In this document: positions 26,585-34,574 of the stretch, in pieces | Layout of the letters: every line of letters begins with the position of its first letter | How positions within the stretch are numbered: position 1 is the first letter of the stretch | Origin: Methylotenera_A sp046594885 | GTDB taxonomy: Bacteria > Pseudomonadota > Gammaproteobacteria > Burkholderiales > Methylophilaceae | DNA length: 64,000 nucleotides | NCBI GenBank assembly: GCA_046594885.1 | Contig: JBKJRD010000020.1 | Coordinates: 56,356 to 120,355 of the forward strand | Direction of reading: 5' to 3' | The notes under the pieces: model-generated | Databases searched by the model: none | What the model was told of the DNA's origin: nothing | The model's input: the letters and a program-made list of their open reading frames with translations, nothing else | Translations under genes and position numbers: made by a program

Positions 26585-29053
26585 TTATCCGATCACCACA
26601 TTGACTAATTTATTTGGCACAACAATGATTTTACGCACAGTTGCGTTATCTACCAAAAATTTTGTAATGCAAGGTTGTGTAATGGCCAATTGCTCAATGG
26701 TTTCTTTCACCATTTGTTTAGAAACCACCATGCTACCGCGCAATTTGCCATTCACTTGCAACACTAATTCCACCTCATCTTGCACCATGGCGGCTTTATC
26801 TGCAATCGGCCAGCCCGCCTCTAGAATATGACTATTGGGCTCATTTTTTTTATTACATAGTTCTGCCCATAATGCCTGACAAATATGCGGCACGATTGGT
26901 GATAATAATAACACCACATTTTGTAAAACTTCTTGGCGCACGCTTCTACTTAACACGTCAGTTGCGTCAATTTTTGCTAGTGCATTCATCAACTCCATCA
27001 CCGATGAAATCGCAGTATTAAAACTATGACGGCGGCCATAATCATCGGCTACTTTTTCAATGGTTAAGTGTAATTGCAGGCGAATATTTTTCAATTCATT
27101 GCTTAATTCACCAGATGAATAAGCGGCGATTTCGCCTAGTGCAACATGCTCACCATATAAATGATCGTAAGTCGCTTTCCAAAGCCTGCGTAAAAAGCGA
27201 TTCGCGCCTTCAACGCCGCTATCCGCCCATTCAAGAGATTGTTCGGGCGGCGCTGCAAACATCATAAACAGGCGCGCCGTATCTGCGCCGTAAGCGTCAA
27301 TTAAGGCTTGCGGGTCAACCGTGTTACCTTTAGATTTGCTCATTTTAGTGCCGTCTTTAAGCACCATGCCTTGCGTGAGTAAGTGAGTAAATGGCTCATC
27401 ATGTTGTATCAAACCTACATCGCGCATGAGTTTATTAAAAAAACGCGCATACAACAAATGTAAAATCGCATGCTCAATACCGCCTACGTATTGATCTACT
27501 GGCAACCAATAGTTGGCGCGTTCATCACACATCTTATCGGCATCAAAGCTGGCATAGCGCGCAAAATACCAAGAGGATTCAAAAAACGTATCTAGCGTAT
27601 CGGTTTCGCGCGTGGCTTTAGCACCACAAGTAGGGCAAGTGGTTTCGTAAAAATTCGGGTCTTTTTTTATCGGCGAACCAACACCATCCATCACTACATC
27701 TTCAGGCAACACCACTGGCAATTGCTCGGCCGGTACTGGCACTTCGCCACAATTGGCACAATGAATAATCGGAATAGGGCAACCCCAATAACGTTGACGC
27801 GAAACGCCCCAATCGCGTAAGCGGAATTGCGTGCGCTTTTTACCCAGGTTTTTAGTGTTAAGTGCAGATGAAATAGCCTCAAATGCGCGCTCAAAACTTA
27901 ACCCATTAAATTCAGCAGAATTAAATAAAATGCCATGCTCGGTTACAGGTAAAACATCGGCATCAGAATGTTTAATAACCGCTTTAATCGGCAAATCATA
28001 TTTATGTGCAAACTCAAAATCGCGCTCATCATGCGCTGGCACCGCCATCACAGCGCCTTCGCCGTAACTTGCCAGCACATAATTGGCCACCCATACTGGC
28101 AATTGCTCGCCATTTAAAGGATGCGTGACAAACAAGCCTGTGTCCATGCCTTTTTTCTCAGCCGTGGCAACATCGGCCTCCGCCACACTACCGCGTTTGC
28201 ATTCAGTGATAAATTCGGCCAGCTTGGGATTAGTCTGTGCCGCTAAAGTTGCCAAAGGATGTTCAGCCGCAACAGCCACATAAGTGGCACCCATCAAGGT
28301 ATCTGGGCGTGTGGTGTAAACTTTTAAGTTGCCATTCTGCCCAACTATGGGAAACTCCACTTCGCAACCGTAGCTTTTGCCAATCCAGTTGCGTTGCATG
28401 GTTTTGACTTGCTCTGGCCAGCCATCTAATTTATCTAAATCATTGAGCAATTCTTCTGCATAAGCGGTGATTTTCATAAAATACTGCGGAATATCGCGCT
28501 TTTCTACCAACGCGCCACTACGCCAGCCGCGGCCATCAATCACTTGTTCGTTTGCTAATACTGTACCGTCAACTGGATCCCAATTGACGGTTGCGGTTTT
28601 TTTGTAAATGAGGCCTTTTTTAAACAACTCGGTAAAAAGCCATTGTTCCCATTGGTAATATTCTGGCTTGCACGTGGCAATTTCGCGGTTCCAATCCACG
28701 CCTAGACCTAGCTGTTTAAGCTGAGTTTTCATGTGCTCAATATTTTCATAGGTCCATTTGGCGGGCGCGGTATTATTTTTAATGGCGGCATTTTCGGCAG
28801 GCAAACCAAACGCATCCCAACCCATGGGTTGCATCACGTTAAAACCTTTCATTTTGTGAAAACGGCTTAGTACGTCGCCAATGGTGTAGTTGCGCACATG
28901 GCCCATATGCAAACGCCCGCTGGGATACGGAAACATCGACAAGCAATAATACTTGGGTTTGTCGCTATCTTCATAAGCTGCAAATGTTTGGTTGGTTTCC
29001 CAAAATTGTTGTGCGGATTGTTCAATTTCTTTAAAAGGATACTGCTGTTGCAT
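26585..29053 (-). CDS. leuS: Leucyl-tRNA synthetase
   Basis: This 822-residue class I synthetase has FPYPSGRLHMGH at 41-52 (HIGH motif), an editing domain with TTRPDTLMGATYVAV, and KMSKSKGNTVDP. It is slightly shorter than E. coli LeuS (860) but all core motifs are present. First gene of the leuS-lptE-holA-proA-nadD operon. Confidence 0.98.
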   Translation of the reverse strand: MQQQYPFKEIEQSAQQFWETNQTFAAYEDSDKPKYYCLSMFPYPSGRLHMGHVRNYTIGDVLSRFHKMKGFNVMQPMGWDAFGLPAENAAIKNNTAPAKWTYENIEHMKTQLKQLGLGVDWNREIATCKPEYYQWEQWLFTELFKKGLIYKKTATVNWDPVDGTVLANEQVIDGRGWRSGALVEKRDIPQYFMKITAYAEELLNDLDKLDGWPEQVKTMQRNWIGKSYGCEVEFPIVGQNGNLKVYTTRPDTLMGATYVAVAAEHPLATLAAQTNPKLAEFITECKRGSVAEADVATAEKKGMDTGLFVTHPLNGEQLPVWVANYVLASYGEGAVMAVPAHDERDFEFAHKYDLPIKAVIKHSDADVLPVTEHGILFNSAEFNGLSFERAFEAISSALNTKNLGKKRTQFRLRDWGVSRQRYWGCPIPIIHCANCGEVPVPAEQLPVVLPEDVVMDGVGSPIKKDPNFYETTCPTCGAKATRETDTLDTFFESSWYFARYASFDADKMCDERANYWLPVDQYVGGIEHAILHLLYARFFNKLMRDVGLIQHDEPFTHLLTQGMVLKDGTKMSKSKGNTVDPQALIDAYGADTARLFMMFAAPPEQSLEWADSGVEGANRFLRRLWKATYDHLYGEHVALGEIAAYSSGELSNELKNIRLQLHLTIEKVADDYGRRHSFNTAISSVMELMNALAKIDATDVLSRSVRQEVLQNVVLLLSPIVPHICQALWAELCNKKNEPNSHILEAGWPIADKAAMVQDEVELVLQVNGKLRGSMVVSKQMVKETIEQLAITQPCITKFLVDNATVRKIIVVPNKLVNVVIG

Positions 29054-29249
29054 GGCTTGTGTCTTAAGTTGGTTGTCTTCAATAGGAATAGCGAAATTAT
29101 ACTTGAAGGCATGGTCTTTCGCATGACCTGTAAGACTGAATGCTGACAGCAGACTAGTGTTTATATTGTGCTAAGACTTCTCAGCAAAGCATCGCCGATT
29201 ACTTACCTAAAGAGATTGATGCAATATGCGTAAAAATGCATGCGTTTTT

Positions 29250-29286
29250 AGGGTTAAGTTACGCTTTAGCATGAAGACTTAACCCT
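29250..29286. terminator. Inverted GGTTAAGT pair forming a hairpin (likely terminator)
   Basis: AGGGTTAAGT (29250-29259) and ACTTAACCCT (29277-29286) are perfect inverted copies with a 17-base loop. It lies 22 bases past the stop of the minus-strand gene at 29309 and would serve as its terminator; on that strand the stem is followed by AAAAACG, so the T-run is weak. Confidence 0.6.
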
Positions 29287-29308
29287 TTAAAACAAGCAAT
29301 AATAAAGA

Positions 29309-29791
29309 TTATTTTGCAGGGAATTTTTTTTCAAGGCGGTCTTCAAGCTCGCCAATGTAAGCAGAAAGTGAATTGCCAGAAATATCAATTGCGCGGTGAA
29401 TATCCGCACTGAGCACTTCAATTTTAGTTAAAACGGCAGATTTCGATTCGGCTTGAATACTGGCTTGCTTTGCAATTTCAGCATCCATAAATTGACGTAA
29501 CTCGGTAAAGCGAGAGGCTTCGGCTTTATCGGCTAATTCGCGATTGGTTTGTAATTCTTTGGCATGACGGCGCGCCTCGAACAAAACCGATGTTTGCAGA
29601 TAAACGATAAAAATTAGAAATAATGCGGTGAGCAAAGCAATCATGCCCAGCATCACTAAACCAAGCGGCGCAATCACTTCGGCAATACCTAAATTGAGTG
29701 TGGTTGGCGCCATAATTGTGGTCCAATTAAGCACCATAAACACTAAAAATAATGCCAAAACCCCTAGTAAAACTAATGCGCGGACTTTCAT
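29309..29791 (-). CDS. LapA-domain-like membrane protein with coiled coil
   Basis: The 160-residue product has two N-terminal membrane helices (about 5-25 and 40-65) separated by a short loop containing NLG, the layout of LapA/YciS (DUF1049) proteins. A cytoplasmic helical tail of about 85 residues rich in Ala, Glu and Lys is probably a coiled coil. Single-gene unit. No specific role can be assigned. Confidence 0.65.
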   Translation of the reverse strand: MKVRALVLLGVLALFLVFMVLNWTTIMAPTTLNLGIAEVIAPLGLVMLGMIALLTALFLIFIVYLQTSVLFEARRHAKELQTNRELADKAEASRFTELRQFMDAEIAKQASIQAESKSAVLTKIEVLSADIHRAIDISGNSLSAYIGELEDRLEKKFPAK

Positions 29792-30020
29792 TTTAAATTC
29801 CTTTTTTGATTTTACGGTAGAATGAAAACAAAGTTTATTGTTGCTTAAATGTGCTTTATAAACAAACTATTTATTAAATTTTAGACTAAAATTAACGTAA
29901 AAAGTGATGTAAATAACATTAATCAACCAATTTTTAACTAATTTGCAGCAAAACTTAACCCTATTTTTTAATCAATAAATAGACTTTAAACAGCGTTCTA
30001 GCATCTTATTTTGATTAAAA

Positions 30021-30459
30021 TTAGGTTTTGTGTTGACGCGAAATAGCACATGCTGACAAACCGAGTATTTTGTCAAATCTCCAAGTGAAGGCAACTGCAT
30101 AAATAAAAAACATCAGCAATAAGCCCAATTCGGCAAAAAAAGCTTCTAGCAGTGAAACGTTTAACCAATAAGCCATAAACGGTACCAACATCGTCACCAA
30201 TCCACCTTCAAAACCAATGCCATGCGCCAAGCGCCGCTCAAAGTGAGCGCCCTTTAACAGTTTGACGCAATTCCCAACGCTCAAAAATCGCATTGAATAC
30301 ATAATTCCAAGCTAAGGCAATTGTTGACATGATTGCCGCTAAAGTCAGTGCAGATGAAGCGGGCGCATCGAATGCAAAACCAATGATTGGGCTAGTGAGT
30401 GCGATTGCGACGATTTCGTAAAGCAGAGCTTGAACAATTAGGCGTGTGATAGGTTTCAC
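30021..30459 (-). pseudogene. PACE-family efflux transporter, split by a stop at CTT TGA (+1 frameshift)
   Basis: Start GTG 30459. The first frame (30238-30459) gives the N-terminal half of a PACE (AceI-like) transporter, including AWNYVFNAIFERWELRQ. It ends at TGA 30240-30238. The +1 frame continues with ERRLAHGIGFEGG, the second PACE repeat (LVTMLVPFMAYWL) and a late FTWRFDKILG, down to 30021. A +1 shift on CTT TGA joins the halves as GRS-L-ERRLAHGIGFEGG with no missing residue, about 145 residues, four membrane helices. It may be a frameshift mutation, a sequencing error, or programmed frameshifting. PACE proteins export biocides and polyamines. Confidence 0.8.
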
Positions 30460-30542
30460 GTATTGCTTCTAATAAGCACACAAAATAATGTAATTTTTAA
30501 AAGACAAATTTATCGTGGTCTGTCCCCATTTATACATTTATG

Positions 30543-30599
30543 TCACAACCTTTGACATAAGCGGCCACGTAGCCGTCCCGCTTGATGGATGGGTTAGGT
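30543..30599 (-). repeat. attC-like integron recombination site
   Basis: On the minus strand: R-double-prime ACCTAAC (30599-30593, fits RYYYAAC), CATCAAGCGG, a GC-rich centre, CCGCTTATGTCA, and GTTGTGA (30549-30543) in the R-prime position. CCGCTT (30578-30583) pairs with AAGCGG (30559-30564). The total of 57 bases is a normal short attC length. The site contains the stop codon of the cassette gene. The R-prime does not pair with R-double-prime as it stands, but the TTAGGT at the other end of the cassette does (see finding). Confidence 0.75.
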
Positions 30600-31082
30600 A
30601 TACTCTCTAACAACTTCAAACTCCAAAAGACGAGAAAACTCAAAACGAATTAACCCTGTGGGCATAAGCATGCGGAACTCGCCTGCGATTAGCACAACAG
30701 CCGATATGCCTGTGATAAAGCCACCGAGTATCGTAGCTAAAAAGATGAAAAAGCCTAGAAGTAAAAAAATAACCGAGATAACTCTTAGCCAGTATATGGG
30801 GCCATTATCTGAGAGCACTTCCAGTTTGAACTTCCCTGTAATTAACCCAATGACTCTATACAGAACAACAGCCGAAATGACTAGGCACAATATAACTAAA
30901 GATGTTGCAGTCATTGGATTAATTATGTTGGGATTTGTTGACATTTGCGAGAAGAGAGCTAATGCATAACGAATTTGAAGTAAAACAGGCAAAACAAAAA
31001 GAATAAGCGCAATTGCGTAAACAGTGCGAATAAGTAAATTTGAAGGCTGATATTGCATTTTAAAAGCTCCTTTGAAACCTAA
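30549..31082 (-). mobile_element. Solitary integron-type gene cassette (one gene plus attC)
   Basis: The cassette runs on the minus strand from TTAGGT (after G31083) to the final G at 30549. Both junctions have the G/TT crossover. Joining the ends gives AAAGG+TTAGGT, whose GTTAGGT pairs exactly with ACCTAAC of the attC. Joining the flanks gives ACG+TTGTGAC, a plausible secondary target. No integrase or attI is nearby. Confidence 0.7.
30594..31058 (-). CDS. Cassette-borne four-helix membrane protein, unknown function
   Basis: The 154-residue protein has hydrophobic helices at about 10-40, 48-70, 87-115 and 112-135. The start ATG 31058 has GGAG 8 bases upstream, close to the cassette end, and the TAA lies inside the attC-like site, as is usual for integron cassette genes. 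I do not recognise a family. Confidence 0.75.
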   Translation of the reverse strand: MQYQPSNLLIRTVYAIALILFVLPVLLQIRYALALFSQMSTNPNIINPMTATSLVILCLVISAVVLYRVIGLITGKFKLEVLSDNGPIYWLRVISVIFLLLGFFIFLATILGGFITGISAVVLIAGEFRMLMPTGLIRFEFSRLLEFEVVREYT

Positions 31083-31235
31083 CGTAAAGTAGACCCCAAA
31101 AAAGAACTTAATATTTTATTAGGGCAGGTTGATAATTCTTATATAAACAACAGATTTTAATCAAATCAATTAGTAACTAAATTTTAGTACGCCTACTATT
31201 TAATAATTTAATCTTGCAAACACACCTAAGTTTTT

Positions 31236-31889
31236 TTACTTAAGTGCCGCAAAGATATTATTCTTAATGGTTTCCATGTCGCCAATTCCATTCACAAATA
31301 CATGCTTGGGTGCGCCTTGTAAGCCGCTATTGGCCCAATCTACGTAATATTTAACCAGCGGTTTTGTTTGGTTGTGATACACGTTTAAACGGTTTTTAAC
31401 GACTTCTTCTTTGTCATCATCGCGTTGTACTAAATCTTCACCGGTCACATCATCTTTGCCAGCCACTTTTGGTGGGTTGAATTTTACGTGGTAAGTGCGG
31501 CCAGAAGACAAGTGGCTGCGGCGGCCGCTCATGCGTTCTACAATCGCTGCATCTGGCACGTCGATTTCAATGACATAATCAATGCCAACACCTGCTTGTT
31601 TCATGGCTTCGGCTTGCGGAATGGTGCGGGGAAATCCATCGAATAAAAAACCATTTTTACAATCCGCTTCTTTAATACGTTCGCTCACTAAGCCAATAAT
31701 CACCGCATCTGGCACTAAACCGCCGCTATCCATAAATGCTTTGGCTTCTAAGCCCAGCGGCGTACCAGCTTTTACTGCGGCGCGTAACATATCGCCAGTG
31801 GAAATTTGCGGAATATTGAATTTTTCGCGTAGATGGGTGGCTTGTGTGCCTTTGCCAGCACCTGGTGCGCCAAGTAGGATGATTCGCAT
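31236..31889 (-). CDS. adk: Adenylate kinase
   Basis: The 217 residues contain the P-loop GAPGAGKGTQA at 7-17, FDGFPRTIPQAEAM, and the LID region SGRRSHLSSGRTYHVKFNPP, which lacks zinc cysteines. It balances ATP, ADP and AMP. Monocistronic here. Confidence 0.98.
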   Translation of the reverse strand: MRIILLGAPGAGKGTQATHLREKFNIPQISTGDMLRAAVKAGTPLGLEAKAFMDSGGLVPDAVIIGLVSERIKEADCKNGFLFDGFPRTIPQAEAMKQAGVGIDYVIEIDVPDAAIVERMSGRRSHLSSGRTYHVKFNPPKVAGKDDVTGEDLVQRDDDKEEVVKNRLNVYHNQTKPLVKYYVDWANSGLQGAPKHVFVNGIGDMETIKNNIFAALK

Positions 31890-31999
31890 TGCATGACTTT
31901 CAAAAGGTTTTTAAAGCGAAATTATAACAGTGGATGTCTATTCGATTAACCAGAATTTTGTGGCAAAAAGTTAGGCGAAAATAATGGTTAAGTAAATGC

Positions 32000-32019
32000 G
32001 CCCGAACGGGTTATTGATG
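32000..32019 (+). promoter_or_regulatory. Palindromic element shared with the first PEP-CTERM gene
   Basis: GCCC-GAAC-GGG followed by TTATTGATG, the counterpart of the element at 22271-22292. It ends about 61 bases before the ATG at 32081. A GGTTAAGT copy lies just upstream (31986-31993). Confidence 0.5.
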
Positions 32020-32080
32020 TTGTTAATTGTATCTATAGAATACGTGCATAGACAAAATTAATTATATCAAGGGGCGTAAC

Positions 32081-32737
32081 ATGTACAAATATCTATTAGG
32101 CTTAACGCTGTTAACAGTTTCAACCTACGCAGCGGCAGCAACAGTGAGTCTTAAATATGATTCACCAGAAGACACTATCGTGAGCAAAGTATTGGTTGGC
32201 AATAAATATGTATCAGGCCTATTTGGCAGCTACAATTTAAGAGAAAAAAATGCAGCCGATACATTTATTGGTTTTTGTGTTGAGCCATTGCAATTTGCAA
32301 GCCGCGATTACAAGACTTATACAGAATCTGCGCTTGATCAATTTGACTTTAAAAATAGTGGTGCAAGCCGTTTAGAGAATGTGCAAAAGTTATTTGACAA
32401 TGCGTACGCAGGTATTGTGGGTGATGCGATTAAATCGGCAGGTTTTCATTTGGCATTATGGGAAATCTTTTTGGATGATTCAAATCTCACTAAAGGGGAT
32501 ATAAAAGTATCTAAATATACCAACACTGCGATGAAATCGTATGCAGCTGGATTGTTATCGAGTTTGGATAACTGGAATGTGAAAAACTTTTTCAGTCTGA
32601 CTTTGTATACCAATAAATACCAACAAGATTACGTGGGTTTTACGCCCGTTTCCCCAGTGCCAGTGCCAGCAGCTTTGCCCTTGTTAGTGTCTAGCTTAGT
32701 CGGTTTAGGCTTTATACGCCGCCGCAAAAACGCTTAA
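32081..32737 (+). CDS. PEP-CTERM (VPxPA-type) sorted exported protein
   Basis: The 218-residue protein has a signal peptide (cleavage near YAAA-ATV), a beta-rich body with a single Cys in FIGFCVEPLQF, and the sorting tail VPVPAALPLLVSS, membrane helix, then RRRKNA. The tail is nearly the same as in the gene at 22382, so one exosortase probably handles both. An SD-like AAGGGG precedes the ATG. It ends only 5 bases from the convergent rsmA stop. The body function is unknown. Confidence 0.87.
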   Translation: MYKYLLGLTLLTVSTYAAAATVSLKYDSPEDTIVSKVLVGNKYVSGLFGSYNLREKNAADTFIGFCVEPLQFASRDYKTYTESALDQFDFKNSGASRLENVQKLFDNAYAGIVGDAIKSAGFHLALWEIFLDDSNLTKGDIKVSKYTNTAMKSYAAGLLSSLDNWNVKNFFSLTLYTNKYQQDYVGFTPVSPVPVPAALPLLVSSLVGLGFIRRRKNA

Positions 32738-32742
32738 TTTGA

Positions 32743-33534
32743 TTACAATAGTTGATTGCTAATATAATTAGTAATTAGCACATAGCTTTCTACCGATAGA
32801 TTCTCAGCCCGCAGTTGAGAATCTATTTTTATTTGTGCAAAGTCATGATCGTTCAAATAAGCTTTAAGTGTGTTGCGTAATGTTTTGCGGCGCTGACCAA
32901 ATGCAGCTAATACCACTTTGCCAAAAAGCGCAGTGTCTGCGGCTGTGAAAGGCAGCGTTGCGTGCGGCACACAACGCACAAAAGCGGATTCTACTTTGGG
33001 TGCAGGTTCAAATGCCTCGGGTGGTACGGTCATTAAATATTCCATCGCTAAATGATATTGCAGCATGACTGAAAGGCGCCCGTATGCTGGCGTTGAAGGA
33101 AGGGCTACCATACGCTCTACCACTTCTTTTTGCAACATAAAGTGCATATCCACGATATGGCTAATGTTTTCGAGTAGGTGAAAAAGAATAGGCGTGGAAA
33201 TGTTGTAAGGTAAATTGCCCGTCACTCTTAAATTGCTACTTAGGCCAGAAAAATCAAATTTAAGCGCATCCACATTGTGAATCGTTAGCGTGTTTTTTGC
33301 GTAAGCTGGTTTTGCATACTCTGTTTGCATCCAAGATACAATATCGCGGTCAATTTCCACCACGTGCAAATGGTCTATTTTAGCCAGTAGTGGCTTGGTC
33401 AGTGCGCCTAATCCTGGACCAATTTCTACAATTGTTTGGTTTGCTTGCGGATAAATAGCTTGAATTAAACTGTTGATGATGGCTTGGTCAGTTAAAAAGT
33501 TTTGACCGAACCTTTTTTTTGCGAGGTGCTTCAT
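32743..33534 (-). CDS. rsmA: 16S rRNA (adenine1518/1519-N6)-dimethyltransferase
   Basis: The 263 residues contain KKRFGQNFL at 6-14, the SAM motif EIGPGLGALT near 38, and the catalytic NLPYNIS near 106. It dimethylates two adenines at the 3' end of 16S rRNA. Its ATG overlaps the pdxA stop (ATGA). Confidence 0.97.
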   Translation of the reverse strand: MKHLAKKRFGQNFLTDQAIINSLIQAIYPQANQTIVEIGPGLGALTKPLLAKIDHLHVVEIDRDIVSWMQTEYAKPAYAKNTLTIHNVDALKFDFSGLSSNLRVTGNLPYNISTPILFHLLENISHIVDMHFMLQKEVVERMVALPSTPAYGRLSVMLQYHLAMEYLMTVPPEAFEPAPKVESAFVRCVPHATLPFTAADTALFGKVVLAAFGQRRKTLRNTLKAYLNDHDFAQIKIDSQLRAENLSVESYVLITNYISNQLL

Positions 33535-34529
33535 GCGCGCTTATTGTTGACCAATTTAATGGCTAATTGAATGGCACTTAACATGCTGCCAGTGTCAATA
33601 TTGCCCGTGCCAGCTAAATCCAGCGCCGTGCCGTGGTCAACTGACGTGCGAATAATGGGTAATCCAAGCGTCACATTAACGCCTTCACCAAAGCTTGAGT
33701 GTTTTAATACGGGTAAGCCTTGGTCGTGATACATGGCCAACACTGCGTCAGCGTTTTTTAAATGGTGTTTGGCAAACAGCGTGTCTGCGGGTAATGCGCC
33801 AATAAGCTGCATGCCCTCACCACGCAATTGGTCTAAAACAGGGTTAATCACTTCAATCTCTTCGCGACCCAAATAACCATCTTCACCCGCATGTGGATTA
33901 AGCCCAGCCACCAAAATGCGTGGATTTTTTAAGCCAAATTGAGTGCTTAAGTCACGATGCAAAATACGAATGGTTGCTTCTAAACTGGATTGAGTGATGG
34001 CGGCGGGCACATCTTTTAAGGCTAGGTGAACGGTTGCTAGCGCCACGCGTAAGCCGTTACCCACTAACATCATCACGACTTGCGGTGTATTGGTGTAGGC
34101 TGCTAAAAATTCGGTATGCCCAGTAAACGCAATGCCCGCATCATTGATCACGCCTTTGTGCACAGGTGCGGTGACGATCGCATCGAACGCTTGGCTTAAA
34201 GTGCCATCAATTGCGCAGGTAAGCGTGTTCAATACATAAGGGCTATTGGCAGCGTTCAAAAGCCCTGCTTGCACGGGGGCAGCGGTTGGAATATGCAGCA
34301 CTTTTAACTGATTTTTAATCTGCTGTTGTGGGATAGCGGTGATTTGATATTGCACAATATCTAGCGTTAAGTTGTGCTGTTGCGCACGCTGACTTAACAC
34401 GTCAATATCACCAATAATGGTGATATCCGCCGCAATATTCAGTTGCGTTAACAGCACACAAATATCAGGGCCAATGCCCGCAGGCTCGCCAGAGGTGATT
34501 GCAATACGTGGTAATGGATGATTCAACAC
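33531..34529 (-). CDS. pdxA: 4-hydroxythreonine-4-phosphate dehydrogenase
   Basis: The 332 residues contain AITSGEPAGIGPDI near the start, TGHTEFLA, and the late GLNPHAGEDG and MYHDQGLPVLK metal-binding segments. A step of pyridoxal phosphate synthesis. It lies between surA and rsmA, the classical order. Confidence 0.97.
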   Translation of the reverse strand: MLNHPLPRIAITSGEPAGIGPDICVLLTQLNIAADITIIGDIDVLSQRAQQHNLTLDIVQYQITAIPQQQIKNQLKVLHIPTAAPVQAGLLNAANSPYVLNTLTCAIDGTLSQAFDAIVTAPVHKGVINDAGIAFTGHTEFLAAYTNTPQVVMMLVGNGLRVALATVHLALKDVPAAITQSSLEATIRILHRDLSTQFGLKNPRILVAGLNPHAGEDGYLGREEIEVINPVLDQLRGEGMQLIGALPADTLFAKHHLKNADAVLAMYHDQGLPVLKHSSFGEGVNVTLGLPIIRTSVDHGTALDLAGTGNIDTGSMLSAIQLAIKLVNNKRA

Positions 34530-34574
34530 GGTTAAGCAGTTAAAGAATAAAGGCGAATTAGCCTAATGTTTAAG

